Positions 36,056 to 45,166 of a stretch of DNA of 64,000 nt are shown piece by piece; position 1 is the stretch's first letter; the number at the start of each line of letters is the position of its first letter. The notes beneath the pieces are model-generated. The model had not been told where the DNA came from. It worked only from the letters and a program-made list of their open reading frames with translations, and did not search any database. The translations under genes and the position numbers were made by a program. The stretch spans positions 62,001-126,000 of the forward strand of contig QKXI01000008.1 of assembly GCA_003367665.1 (NCBI GenBank), given 5' to 3'. The stretch comes from Leifsonia sp. ku-ls. Its GTDB lineage: Bacteria; Actinomycetota; Actinomycetes; Actinomycetales; Microbacteriaceae.

Positions 36056-38488
36056 TCAGGACTCGCGCACGACCTGGTCGGGACGCTTGTCGGGGCGGAG
36101 CCCGCGCCACGACGGCTGTCGCAAGCGGCCCGGCCCCGTCCACTCGGCGAACTCGACCTCGCCGACCAGCTCCGGCCGCACCCAGTGCGCGCCGCGGGCG
36201 TCGGCCGACGGAACGCCCTCGATCGGGCTCGTCTTCCGCTCGTGCGCGCCCAGCTTCTTCGCCAGATCGTCGAGCACGCGGTCGGTGAACCCCGTGCCCA
36301 CCTTTCCGACATAGCGCAACGTGTCGCCGTCGGGGATGCCGAGCAGCAGCGCCCCGATGGTGTTCGCCCGGCGGCCGTTCCCCGGCGTCCAGCCGCCGAT
36401 CACGACCTCCTGCGTCAGATGGTGCTTGATCTTGATCCAGGAGCGCGACCGGCGTCCGGTGGCGTACGTGCTGTCGCGCCGTTTCGCCATGACGCCCTCG
36501 AGCCCGAGCTGCTTGCTGGACGCCACCGCGTGGTCGAGGTCGCCGTCGAACGCCGGCGGCACCTGCACCGGGTCGTTCTTGGCGGGATGGAGCAGCTCGA
36601 ACAGCAGCGCCCGCCGACGGTCGTACGGGTCGCGCGTGTGCTTCGTGCCATCCGCCTCCAGCACGTCGAACACCATGTAGTGGGCCGGAGCACGTTTCAG
36701 CGCCGCCTGCACGTCGGCCGGACGGGTCAGCCCCATGCGCGTCTGCAGCAGCCCGAAGTCGGGGCGGCCCTGGGCGTTGAGCGTCACGATCTCGCCGTCG
36801 AGCAAGAGGTCGTGGTCGCCTGCCAGGTCGACCAGTCCGGCGAGGTCGGGATAGGTCACGGTCACGTCGTTGCCGTTGCGGGTGGTGAGGCGCAGCCGGC
36901 CGCCGCGCACCTCGGCGACGGCGCGGATGCCGTCCCACTTCATCTCGAAGGCCCACTCGTCCTCGTCCGACACGTCGGCGGCGGAGCCGAGCGTCGCCAG
37001 CATGGGGGAGACCGGGGCGTCCGTGATGGGCGGCCCGGGCGTGCGGCGCCGGGACCGGGCTGCCGGCGCGGACTCCGCCGGATCGCCGTGGTCGCCGTGG
37101 TCGCCGTCCGCCTTCATCAGGTGGATCAGCCAGTTCTTCTCGTCGCCGCCCTGCGCCGTGCGGATGAGCGCGAACTTCCGCGGCACCCCGCCGAGCCCGC
37201 CGTCGGGCTGGCCGTGCAGCGTCGCGATCACCTCGTCGTCGCGCCACTTCTCCAGCTCGTAGTCGCCGTGGTCCCAGATGTCGACGTGTCCGGCGCCGTA
37301 CTCGCCGTGCGGGATGTCTCCGGCGAAGCTGCCGTACTCCAGCGGGTGGTCCTCGGTGTGCACGGCCAGGTGGTTCTGCTTGGTGTCGGTCGGGGTGCCC
37401 TTCGGCAGCGCCCAGCTGACCAGCACGCCGTCGTTCTCCAGCCGGAAGTCCCAGTGCAGCCGCCGGGCGTGGTGCTCCTGGATGACGAACGACCGCCCCT
37501 CGCCCGCCTCCGGCCGCTCCGCGGGCACCGGCTCCGGCGTCTTCGTCGCGTCGCGCATCGACCGGTACGTGGACAGGCGGTCCGGCTCCGACGCGTGAAC
37601 CGCCGAGAGCTCCGCCAACGGGTCGCCGCGACCCAGCCGCTGCATCACCTCGCGGTAGTCGAGGTGCCGCAGGTCCTTCGCCTCGAGCTCCCGCCAGGTG
37701 CGCGGTGCGGCGACCGTCGGCTCGAACCGGCCGCGCAGCGAGTACGGCGCGATCGTGGTCTTCGAGCCGTTGTTCTGGCTCCAGTCGACGAGCACCTTGC
37801 CAGACCGCAGCGACTTCTTCATGTCGCTGACCACGAGGTCGGGGTGGTCCGCCTCCAGCACGCGTGCGAGCTCGTGCGCGACCGCGGACACCTGGTCGCT
37901 GGTCTGCGAGCCGTCGAGCGCCGCGTACAGGTGGATGCCCTTGGAGCCGGACGTGACCGGCATCGGGTCGAGGCCCATGTCGGTGAGGATGGCGCGCGCG
38001 AGCCGCGCGACCTCGGCGCAGTCCTGCAGCGTGACCCCCTCGCCCGGGTCGAGGTCGAGGACGAGCCGGTCCGGGTTCTCCCGCTCGCCCTTCCTCCCGA
38101 CGCGCCACTGCGGAACGTGGATCTCCAGCGACGCGATCTGCGCCAGCCAGATGAGCGTGGCGCGGTCGTTGACGAGCGGGTACGACTTCGCCCCGGAGGA
38201 GTGCTGGATGGTCGCCTGCCGCACCCAGTCCGGCGTCGACGCCTGGTCGAGGTCCTTCTGGAAGAAGACCTGGCCCGGGTCGCCTGGCGTCCCGACGCCG
38301 TGCACCCAGCGCTTGCGCGTGGCGATCCGGTCGCGCACGTGCGGGATCATCACGTCGGCGACCGCGGAGTAGTAGCCGAAGATGTCGGCCTTGGTCGTCC
38401 CGGTCTCCGGGTACATGACCTTGTCGAGATTGGTCAGCTTGAGGCGGTGGCCGTCGATGTCGACGACCTCGGTGTCCTTCGCGGCCAT
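36056..38488 (-). CDS. ligD: ATP-dependent DNA ligase D (polymerase-phosphoesterase-ligase)
   Basis: An 810-residue NHEJ repair enzyme. Domain order Pol-PE-Lig as in mycobacteria. Residues ~10-290: primase-like polymerase (LVLDLDPGEG metal site, SGSKGIHLY). Residues ~330-470: 3'-phosphoesterase (FVIQEHHARRLHWDFRLE). Residues ~510-805: ligase with lysine motif EMKWDGIRAV, DGEIV and KHHLTQEVVIGGW. ATG at 38488 has TACGGT 6 nt upstream (leaderless), preferred over the GTG two codons earlier. Divergent from ku across 68 bp. Confidence 0.96.
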   Translation of the reverse strand: MAAKDTEVVDIDGHRLKLTNLDKVMYPETGTTKADIFGYYSAVADVMIPHVRDRIATRKRWVHGVGTPGDPGQVFFQKDLDQASTPDWVRQATIQHSSGAKSYPLVNDRATLIWLAQIASLEIHVPQWRVGRKGERENPDRLVLDLDPGEGVTLQDCAEVARLARAILTDMGLDPMPVTSGSKGIHLYAALDGSQTSDQVSAVAHELARVLEADHPDLVVSDMKKSLRSGKVLVDWSQNNGSKTTIAPYSLRGRFEPTVAAPRTWRELEAKDLRHLDYREVMQRLGRGDPLAELSAVHASEPDRLSTYRSMRDATKTPEPVPAERPEAGEGRSFVIQEHHARRLHWDFRLENDGVLVSWALPKGTPTDTKQNHLAVHTEDHPLEYGSFAGDIPHGEYGAGHVDIWDHGDYELEKWRDDEVIATLHGQPDGGLGGVPRKFALIRTAQGGDEKNWLIHLMKADGDHGDHGDPAESAPAARSRRRTPGPPITDAPVSPMLATLGSAADVSDEDEWAFEMKWDGIRAVAEVRGGRLRLTTRNGNDVTVTYPDLAGLVDLAGDHDLLLDGEIVTLNAQGRPDFGLLQTRMGLTRPADVQAALKRAPAHYMVFDVLEADGTKHTRDPYDRRRALLFELLHPAKNDPVQVPPAFDGDLDHAVASSKQLGLEGVMAKRRDSTYATGRRSRSWIKIKHHLTQEVVIGGWTPGNGRRANTIGALLLGIPDGDTLRYVGKVGTGFTDRVLDDLAKKLGAHERKTSPIEGVPSADARGAHWVRPELVGEVEFAEWTGPGRLRQPSWRGLRPDKRPDQVVRES

Positions 38489-38556
38489 AGCCACACCGTA
38501 CGCCCGGTGCGGCCTTATCCCTTGAACTTGCGCGGTTCCCCGGACACGATGGGCTC

Positions 38557-39534
38557 ATGAGGGCCATTTGGACGGGCGCCATCACCTTCGGGCTCGTGAA
38601 CGTGCCGGTGAAGGTGTACAGCGCGACCGAGGATCACGACGTGCCGCTGCACCAGGTGCACGACGAGGACGGCGGTCGCATCCGCTACCAGCGTCGCTGC
38701 GAGATCGACGGCAAGGTGATCCCGTACGAGCACATCGCGAAGGCGTACGACGACGGCGAGCGGACCGTCATCCTGACCCCGGAGGACCTCGCGTCGCTGC
38801 CCGCCGAGCGCAGCCGCGAGATCGACGTGGTGGAGTTCGTGCCGAACGAGCAGCTCGACCCGCTCATGTTCGACCGCAGCTACTACCTGGAGCCCGACTC
38901 GAAGTCGCTGAAGGCGTACGCCCTGCTGCGCAAGACGCTGGAGGACGAGGAGCGCACGGCGATCGTGGAGTTCGCCCTGCGCCAGAAGACGCGGCTGGCC
39001 GCCCTGCGCGTGCGCGGCAACGTGCTGGTGCTTCAGACGCTGCTGTGGCACGACGAGATCCGGGAGGCCGACTTCCCGGCCCTCGACCAGACGCCTCGCA
39101 TCTCCGACCGCGAGCTGCAGCTGTCGAGCGCGCTGATGGAGAGCTTCGCGGGCGACTTCGAGCCGGAGAAGTTCACCGACGAGTACCAGGTCGAGCTGCG
39201 CAAGCTGATCGACGCCAAGCTGGAGCAGGGGGAAAGCGTCGACACCGCCGCCACCTTCGGCGAGGAGGAGGAGGGCAAGAAGGGCGGAGGCGAGGTCATC
39301 GACCTGATGGAGGCGCTGCAGCGGAGCGTGGAGCGCAGCCGGTCGTCGAAGTCCGGGTCCGGGGCCGGCTCCGGCTCCGGGTCGAAGGCCGCGTCCGGTT
39401 CGTCGTCCCGTTCTTCGCGGGCATCGACGTCCTCGTCGTCCTCGTCCAAAGCCGCGGCGGAGAAGAAGCCCGCGGCGAAGTCCACCTCCACCCGGAAGGC
39501 CCCGGCCAAGAAGTCTGCGAAGAAGCCCGCGTGA
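38557..39534 (+). CDS. ku: DNA end-binding protein Ku
   Basis: A 325-residue homodimeric Ku that binds DNA ends and recruits LigD. Begins MRAIWTGAITFGLVNVPVKV, the canonical bacterial Ku start; the core runs to about residue 255. The C-terminal ~70 residues are Ser/Gly/Ala- and Lys-rich (AKSTSTRKAPAKKSAKKPA), an extended basic tail as in mycobacterial Ku, linked there to DNA threading and binding. CACGAT lies 6 nt before the ATG. The stop overlaps the topoisomerase start (GTGA). Confidence 0.97.
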   Translation: MRAIWTGAITFGLVNVPVKVYSATEDHDVPLHQVHDEDGGRIRYQRRCEIDGKVIPYEHIAKAYDDGERTVILTPEDLASLPAERSREIDVVEFVPNEQLDPLMFDRSYYLEPDSKSLKAYALLRKTLEDEERTAIVEFALRQKTRLAALRVRGNVLVLQTLLWHDEIREADFPALDQTPRISDRELQLSSALMESFAGDFEPEKFTDEYQVELRKLIDAKLEQGESVDTAATFGEEEEGKKGGGEVIDLMEALQRSVERSRSSKSGSGAGSGSGSKAASGSSSRSSRASTSSSSSSKAAAEKKPAAKSTSTRKAPAKKSAKKPA

Positions 39535-40508
39535 CGCGGCTGAAGCGCAGCGACCCCTCCGGTCCCGGCTACCACCGGCGCATGACGGATGCGGGGCCGG
39601 TCTACGAGGACGAGGCCGGCAACCGGATCGTCGACGAGCGCGAGCTCGAGCGCATCCGGTCGCTCGTGCTCCCTCCCGCATGGCAGGACGTCTGGATCTC
39701 GCCGGACGCGCGCGGGCACATCCAGGCGGTCGGCACCGACCAGGCCGGCCGTCGCCAGTACCGCTACCACGACTCGTGGCGGCTGCACCAGGACCGGCTC
39801 AAGTTCGAGCGCGCCGCCCAGCTCGCCGAGACCCTTCCCGCCGCACGCCGCAAGGTGACCATGGACCTGCGCGAGGACGGCTTCGGTCGCGACCGCATCC
39901 TGGCCGCCGCGTTCCGCATCATCGACCTGGGCAGCGTCCGGATCGGCAGCGAGGAGTACCTGCACGCCAACGGCAGCCGCGGCCTGACCACGCTGCTGTG
40001 CCGCCACGCGCGCATCGACGGCGACGAGATCACGCTCACCTTCCCGGCCAAGTCGGCGCAGAAGTGGACGAGCACCATCAGCGACGAAGACCTGGCCGAG
40101 CTGCTGCGCCAGGTCCAGGCGCTGCGCGGTCCGCGGTCGCGGCTGCTGTCGTGGAAGGACGGCACCTGGCACACCATCCGCCCGGCCTCGCTGAACGAGT
40201 ACATCCGTCGGCAGACGCGCGGCGAGTTCACCGCGAAGGACTTCCGGACGCTGAAGGGCACGATCGTCGCCGCCGAGGCGCTCGCGGGCCTCGGCCTCGC
40301 CGGCTCCGACGCGCAGCGCAAGAAGCGCATCAGCGCGGCGGTCAACGAGGCCGCCGCCGCGCTCGGCAACACCCCGACGATGGCCCGCAACAGCTACATC
40401 GACCCGCGCATCTTCGACCGCTACCGCAACGGCGAGGTCATCGACACGTCCCGCGTCCCCGAGGCAGCGCTCCTCGACCTCCTCGACCCCGACACCGAGC
40501 GCGAATGA
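39531..40508 (+). CDS. DNA topoisomerase IB
   Basis: A 325-residue poxvirus-like type IB topoisomerase that relaxes supercoils through a 3'-phosphotyrosine. N-terminal domain: LPPAWQDVWISPDARGHIQA and GRRQYRYHDSWR; catalytic domain: EYLHANGSRGLTTLL, EFTAKDFRTLKGT, and the active tyrosine in MARNSYIDPRIF. Length is normal. The GTG start overlaps the ku stop, so the enzyme is co-expressed with NHEJ genes. Confidence 0.94.
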   Translation: MTRLKRSDPSGPGYHRRMTDAGPVYEDEAGNRIVDERELERIRSLVLPPAWQDVWISPDARGHIQAVGTDQAGRRQYRYHDSWRLHQDRLKFERAAQLAETLPAARRKVTMDLREDGFGRDRILAAAFRIIDLGSVRIGSEEYLHANGSRGLTTLLCRHARIDGDEITLTFPAKSAQKWTSTISDEDLAELLRQVQALRGPRSRLLSWKDGTWHTIRPASLNEYIRRQTRGEFTAKDFRTLKGTIVAAEALAGLGLAGSDAQRKKRISAAVNEAAAALGNTPTMARNSYIDPRIFDRYRNGEVIDTSRVPEAALLDLLDPDTERE

Positions 40509-40545
40509 GAGTCGGCCCCACCCAAATGACCGCAATCCAGCTGTA

Positions 40546-40567
40546 CCAGGGCACGCCTGTACCCTGG
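40546..40567. repeat. Short hairpin upstream of the orphan nuclease gene
   Basis: CCAGGG (40546-40551) pairs with CCCTGG (40562-40567) across 10 nt; CTGTACC also occurs as a direct repeat (40541 and 40557). It could be an operator for the following gene or end the topoisomerase transcript. Confidence 0.4.
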
Positions 40568-40608
40568 CATTCGCGATTCAGACGACGATCACTGGGGGAT
40601 ACCGAACG

Positions 40609-42069
40609 ATGGTGCTTGCGCCTCCATGGCCCTTGGATGCATACCTCCGTCTGATCGCGCAAGCGAGAGAGGGACACGACTTTGGAATAGTCGCGGCTGC
40701 GCTAGGACGCAGTCGCGTAGACATCGGAAATGCTGCCGATCGATTGCTTCCTCCTGAATGTCGTCCGGCCAACCCACGAGCGGCTTTCGCAACGCTCCGG
40801 AGCTACGTCCGACATCGGAGTGACAGTCAAGTCATCTCACGCGCGAAGGCTGCCGACGTGCGAAAGCTTGAGCCGTTGGTGCCACCTCCGCGTTCACAAG
40901 TGCAGTCCATTGAGATCGAGGCGGACGACGCATTCGACCCATACGAATTTCGTGAGCTGGATGGTCAGACCCTCCTCATGCTGGCGTCAGCGCTCATTGC
41001 CTCCGTCAGCAACGTGCGCGCACGGGAGATGCTCTCCATGCGGCTTGGCCTTAGCGGTGACTCCCGAACGTTGGCGGCGATTGGAGCCGAGTTCGGGGTG
41101 ACGAGGGAGCGGGCCCGGCAAGTCTTGGCCAGTGTCATGAGCGGGTTGCGTGAGGATGCGCGCAGGAGACAATCGCCGGGAGCGGTCCTGCGCTATCTTC
41201 TCGATCGATCAACTCGAGTAGACGAACGTCCATTGCGCTTAGCAGCACTCTCATCCTCGCTGAACGCACATGAATCACCCGGAACGTCATTCCTGATGGC
41301 CGCGTCGGGATTCGGGCAGCGTGACATCGACCAGGTGCTTCGCGCGCAGTCGAAGCTGGCACAGGCTAACCGGCGCGCAGAAGTCGAGGCGCGCTCCCGG
41401 GAGGCTGAGAATCGAGTCCAGCAAAGGCAGGACGCGCGCGTCGCCAAATGGATGGCGGACGCGGAGTGGCCTGACGTTCGCCGTGACGCTACACAGATGG
41501 AAGGACTGCGCGCGGCCAGGTCAGTAAATCCGCTGAATCGAATTGGTCATTTCACTTCGACCAAACTCGGCAGGAACGTGCACTTCGAGTCGGGACTCGA
41601 GCGAAAGGTCTTCCGAGCGTTGGAGCGTAGTTCTCTCGTGGCCTACTACCAGGAGCAGCCTTTCGCCGTGAGCTATGCCCACAACGGGCGAGACAGGATC
41701 TACTATCCGGATGTTTTCGTGGTGACGTCCTCGGGCCACGGCATGGTCATCGAAGTAAAGCCGATGACGCACATGGCAATTCATGAGAACCAAGTCAAAG
41801 CGGCAGCCGGTCGGAACTGGGCGTTGAATCGGGGATGGGGCTGGTTGGTCATGGATATTGACCTCTCCCTACGCGATGTGATGGAGCATGTCGTGCCCGA
41901 GGAAGGCGAATTGGGGATCGGCGCCGCATTGGCGCAGAGCAGCTTGAGCTGGAGGGACATTCTTAGGTTCCGCGAACGCCACGAGTTATCCAGCCTCGAC
42001 CTTACGGCGGCCATCATCCACTCAGGCTGGACTCTCACGCTTGAGCCTGTATACCGACTTCAGCTCTAG
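40609..42069 (+). CDS. Orphan protein: sigma4-like HTH, coiled region and TnsA-like PD-(D/E)xK nuclease
   Basis: A 486-residue protein. Residues ~140-180 resemble sigma-70 region 4 (MRLGLSGDSRTLAAIGAEF then GVTRERARQVLASV). Residues ~245-285 are charged and probably coiled. Residues ~315-420 form a PD-(D/E)xK nuclease like the TnsA N-terminal domain: E327/E331 in FESGLERKVF, D368 in YYPDVFVV, E382 and K384 in VIEVKPM. Base composition is visibly lower in GC and codon use differs from neighbours, indicating transfer. GGGGGAT precedes the ATG. No TnsB/C partners, transposon ends or methylase are next to it. Function not established; a DNA-targeting defence role is possible. Confidence 0.7.
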   Translation: MVLAPPWPLDAYLRLIAQAREGHDFGIVAAALGRSRVDIGNAADRLLPPECRPANPRAAFATLRSYVRHRSDSQVISRAKAADVRKLEPLVPPPRSQVQSIEIEADDAFDPYEFRELDGQTLLMLASALIASVSNVRAREMLSMRLGLSGDSRTLAAIGAEFGVTRERARQVLASVMSGLREDARRRQSPGAVLRYLLDRSTRVDERPLRLAALSSSLNAHESPGTSFLMAASGFGQRDIDQVLRAQSKLAQANRRAEVEARSREAENRVQQRQDARVAKWMADAEWPDVRRDATQMEGLRAARSVNPLNRIGHFTSTKLGRNVHFESGLERKVFRALERSSLVAYYQEQPFAVSYAHNGRDRIYYPDVFVVTSSGHGMVIEVKPMTHMAIHENQVKAAAGRNWALNRGWGWLVMDIDLSLRDVMEHVVPEEGELGIGAALAQSSLSWRDILRFRERHELSSLDLTAAIIHSGWTLTLEPVYRLQL

Positions 42070-42088
42070 AAGATCCGGTCTGGCCGGC

Positions 42089-43582
42089 TCATCGACTGGG
42101 CGTCTGCGTTTTGGTGGAGGCGGAGAGCGGGGCGGCGATGTCCTCCAGGGACTTGCCCTCGGCGTCGACGCCGAGGAACAACTCCACGAGGCCCGCGGCG
42201 ATCATCAGGCCCGCGCCGATGTAGTAGCCGATGACGACCGAGTGGATGCCGCCCTCGATCAGGTTGCCGAACAGGATCGGGCCGATGATGCCGCCGAGGC
42301 CGGTGCCGACCGCGTAGAAGAACGCGATCGCCATGGCACGGGTCTCCATCGGGAAGATCTCGCTCACCGTCAGGTAGGCGGCGCTGGCGCCGGCCGACGC
42401 GAAGAAGAAGACCACCATCCAGCACACCGTCAGCCAGAACGCGTCGAGCACGCCGGTGTCGAACAGGATGGCGGTGCCCACCAGCAGCACGCCGCTTCCG
42501 ACGTACGACAGCGTGATCATGAACCGCCGCCCGACCGTGTCGAACAGGTGCCCGAGCAGGAACGGCCCGAGGAAGTTTCCGATCGCGATCGGCACCAGCG
42601 CCCACGGCGCCACGTCGTCCGGCACGTGCAGCAGCTTGGTCAGCACCAGGGAGTAGGTGAAGAACACGGCGTTGTAGAGGAACGCCTGCCCGATGAACAG
42701 CGACAGGCCGAGCACGAACCGCTTCGGGTACTGCGTCACCGCCACACGGACGATCTCGCCGAAGCCCGTCGAGCGGCGCTGGTGGATCTCGATCGCCTTG
42801 TCGTCGGGCACCTCATCGAGCGTGCGGTGGATGTCGTCCTCGACCCCGTGCTCGATCTCGCCGACGAGCTTCTCGGCGTCCTCGTCGCGGCCGTGGATGA
42901 ACATCCAGCGCGGCGACTCCGGCACGTTCCGCCGCACCAGCAGGATGACGAGCCCGAGCACCGCGCCGAGTCCGAAGGCGATGCGCCAGCCGATCTCCGG
43001 CGGGAAGATCGCGGTGTTGAGCAGGAAGACGGTGAGGATGGCGCCGAACGCCGTCCCGAGCCAGTACGAGCCGTTGATGGCGAGGTCGACGAGGCCGCGA
43101 CGCCGGGCCGGGATGAGCTCGTCGATCGCGGAGTTGATCGCCGCGTACTCGCCGCCGATGCCGGCGCCGGTGAAGAACCGGAACAGGAAGAACATCCACG
43201 GCGCGAAGGAGAACGCGGTCAGCACCGTGGCCACGAGGTAGAGCCCGAGCGTGAGGATGAACAGCTTCTTCCGCCCGAACCGGTCGGTCAGGTACCCGAA
43301 CACCAGCGAGCCGGTGCACGCGCCGGCGACGTAGATGGCGGCGGCGAGACCCACCTGGGCGGTGGTGAGGCCGAGGCCGCTGTCCGGCTCGGTCAGCCTG
43401 CTGCCGATCGCGCCGACGATGGTGACTTCGAGCCCGTCGAGGATCCACACCGTTCCGAGGCCCACCACGACGAGCCAGTGGAACTTCGACCAGGGGAGGC
43501 GGTCCATCCGCGCCGGGATGGTCGTGCGGATCGTCTTCAGCGACGACGCCGCGCTCTGCTTCGAGGAGATGTGCGAACTCAC
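42089..43582 (-). CDS. MFS transporter (sugar/aromatic-acid porter-like)
   Basis: A 497-residue, twelve-helix major facilitator protein. Signature between helices 2 and 3: GYLTDRFGRKKLF; helix 4 region RFFTGAGIGGEYAAINS; after helix 6 NVPESPRWMF, typical of the sugar/metabolite:H+ symporter group; second-half signature LFDTVGRRF. Substrate unknown. GTG at 43582 with TACAGT 7 nt upstream (leaderless) is preferred over a start 96 bp earlier. C-terminal tail faces the orphan nuclease gene, 19 bp away. Confidence 0.85.
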   Translation of the reverse strand: MSSHISSKQSAASSLKTIRTTIPARMDRLPWSKFHWLVVVGLGTVWILDGLEVTIVGAIGSRLTEPDSGLGLTTAQVGLAAAIYVAGACTGSLVFGYLTDRFGRKKLFILTLGLYLVATVLTAFSFAPWMFFLFRFFTGAGIGGEYAAINSAIDELIPARRRGLVDLAINGSYWLGTAFGAILTVFLLNTAIFPPEIGWRIAFGLGAVLGLVILLVRRNVPESPRWMFIHGRDEDAEKLVGEIEHGVEDDIHRTLDEVPDDKAIEIHQRRSTGFGEIVRVAVTQYPKRFVLGLSLFIGQAFLYNAVFFTYSLVLTKLLHVPDDVAPWALVPIAIGNFLGPFLLGHLFDTVGRRFMITLSYVGSGVLLVGTAILFDTGVLDAFWLTVCWMVVFFFASAGASAAYLTVSEIFPMETRAMAIAFFYAVGTGLGGIIGPILFGNLIEGGIHSVVIGYYIGAGLMIAAGLVELFLGVDAEGKSLEDIAAPLSASTKTQTPSR

Positions 43583-43623
43583 CCGACGGACTGTAGGTGT
43601 GCTGTGCGTCCCCCGGCAGAGCC

Positions 43624-43653
43624 TTGACAAAACCGGCCGGATAAGGCTATACG
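43624..43653 (+). promoter_or_regulatory. Consensus housekeeping promoter for the sigma-factor gene
   Basis: TTGACA (43624-43629), 18-bp spacer, TATACG (43648-43653). One of the few clear -35/-10 pairs in the window; gives a leader of about 155 nt for the sigma factor. Confidence 0.65.
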
Positions 43654-43816
43654 CGCAGCTAGCGTACGCAAAGCGCAACTGTCAACCCCTTGTTGGGGGA
43701 AGGGGGTGATTGCTTATCGTTGCTAACGACCGAAGGACTCCACGAGAGGCCGACGGACACCCGAACGGAGAGCAACGACGATGGCCGCCCGTGAGTACAC
43801 GGGCTGATGGGATGAC

Positions 43817-44731
43817 ATGATGACGACGCTCGAAGTGACCAACGACCCGGTGCGGGATTACCTCAACTCGATCGGCCGCACCCGCCTGCTGACCGCCGAC
43901 GAGGAGGTCGCGCTGGCCAAGCGCATCGAGGTGGGGGTGCTGGCCGGCGAACGGCTGGCCGTCCGCCCGAACCTGACCCCGCGTGAGAAGCGCGAACTGC
44001 AGTACCTCGCCGACGACGGCAAGCGTGCGTTCGAGCGCTTCATCGAGGCGAACCTGCGTCTGGTGGTCAGCATCGCCAAGCGCTACGCCGGCCGCGGGCT
44101 CCCGGTGATGGACCTCATCCAGGAGGGCAACCTGGGCCTCGTCCGCGCGGTCGAGAAGTTCGACTACCGCACCGGCAACAAGTTCTCCACCTACGCCACC
44201 TGGTGGATCCGCCAGTCCATCCTCCGCGGCATCGCCGACACCGCGCGCCTGATCCGCATCCCGGTGCACACCGTGGAGAAGATCGACAAGCTGGACCGCA
44301 TCCGCCGCGACCTGGGCGGCGAGCTCGGCCGCACCCCCACCCTGGAGGAGATGGCCGAGGCGTCGAACCTCGACCCGGCCGAGGTGCACAAGCTGCAGAT
44401 GAGCGACTCCGAGACCGTCTCGCTGGCCGTCCCGGTCGGCGAGAACGAGGGCGCGGAGCTCGGCGACCTGATCGAGGACGGCGACTTCGCCGGCCCGTCG
44501 GAGACCGTGGAGGTGGAGTTCCGCCACCGCGACCTGGAGGAGCGCCTGCGCGAGCTCCCGCCGCGCGACGCCAAGGTGGTCCGCATGCGCTTCGGTCTCG
44601 ACGGCCAGAAGCCGATGACCCTCGACGAGGTCGGCGAGGTCTACGGCATCACGCGCGAGCGCGTCCGCCAGCTGGAGACCCGCAGCCTCAAGCGCCTCCG
44701 CTGCCCCGAGCTCCTCGAGTACCTCCGCTAG
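43817..44731 (+). CDS. RNA polymerase sigma factor, SigB/principal-like (group 2)
   Basis: A 304-residue sigma-70 protein with region 1.2 (DPVRDYLNSIGRTRLLTADE), region 2 (RLVVSIAKRYAGRGLPVMDL, FSTYATWWIRQ), region 3 and region 4 (TLDEVGEVYGITRERVRQLE). It lacks the long N-terminal region 1.1 of the primary sigma, so it is probably the second vegetative sigma (SigB of corynebacteria/mycobacteria). Start at either of two adjacent ATGs. Ends before a strong low-GC hairpin. Confidence 0.9.
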   Translation: MMTTLEVTNDPVRDYLNSIGRTRLLTADEEVALAKRIEVGVLAGERLAVRPNLTPREKRELQYLADDGKRAFERFIEANLRLVVSIAKRYAGRGLPVMDLIQEGNLGLVRAVEKFDYRTGNKFSTYATWWIRQSILRGIADTARLIRIPVHTVEKIDKLDRIRRDLGGELGRTPTLEEMAEASNLDPAEVHKLQMSDSETVSLAVPVGENEGAELGDLIEDGDFAGPSETVEVEFRHRDLEERLRELPPRDAKVVRMRFGLDGQKPMTLDEVGEVYGITRERVRQLETRSLKRLRCPELLEYLR

Positions 44732-44743
44732 CAATAAGCACCC

Positions 44744-44804
44744 ATCGCTTCCTCGATTAATCCGACGACACGCCCCCAGCGGCCGGATTAATCGAGGAAG
44801 CGAT
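44744..44804. terminator. Bidirectional low-GC hairpin after the sigma-factor gene
   Basis: A perfect 21-bp inverted repeat, arms 44744-44764 and 44784-44804, with a 19-nt loop. The stem (ATCGCTTCCTCGATTAATCC core) is AT-rich relative to its surroundings. It lies between convergent genes ending at 44731 and 44825. Confidence 0.8.
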
Positions 44805-44824
44805 TGCTTGTTAAGCGGGCGGGG

Positions 44825-45166
44825 CTACTTGCCGGGAGGGGCGTCGGCGTCCACCTCGTCGGCGCCGAGCGCGCCGATCTCCTCGGTGAGCTGCAGGCCC
44901 TGCGAGCTGTTCGACGAGAGCGTCAGCTGCTCCAGCCAGGCCTTGTTGATGCGCGGCTGCCGCCCGCCGCTGTAGCGGAACAGCAGGGGGACGGCCGGGT
45001 CGATCCAGATCGCGCTCCGGCCGTCGCCGACGCTCTGCTCGTCGCGCCAGGAGAAGAAGAACCCCTCCTTGCGCCGCAGCTTCAGCCCGATCACGATCTG
45101 CAGGTGCGCCAGGACCCGGTCCTCGAAACCGATCTCGGTGGTCCCGCCGTAGATGAGCTTGCCCAT
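44825..45166 (-). CDS. Small conserved actinobacterial protein (DUF7882-like)
   Basis: A 113-residue soluble protein, MGKLIYGGTTEIGFEDRVLA at the start, then KEGFFFSWRDEQ and AIWIDPAVPLLFRYSGGRQP, and a variable acidic tail. Matches a short family widespread in Microbacteriaceae that is sometimes labelled a DNA ligase; no ligase motif is visible (no KxDG), so that label is not supported. TACGTT lies 6 nt before the ATG. Function unknown. Confidence 0.75.
   Translation of the reverse strand: MGKLIYGGTTEIGFEDRVLAHLQIVIGLKLRRKEGFFFSWRDEQSVGDGRSAIWIDPAVPLLFRYSGGRQPRINKAWLEQLTLSSNSSQGLQLTEEIGALGADEVDADAPPGK

Noticed and set aside
34503-38585. A 1360-codon minus-strand open frame over the MFS gene and ligD
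   Set aside because: Shadow frame; ligD lies in a different minus-strand frame and carries all the domain motifs.
40609-42069. A Tn7-like transposon carrying TnsA
   Set aside because: No TnsB, TnsC or TnsD-like genes, no terminal repeats, and intact neighbouring core genes on both sides.
44825-45166. ATP-dependent DNA ligase label for the small gene
   Set aside because: 113 residues without a KxDG lysine motif or any ligase domain.
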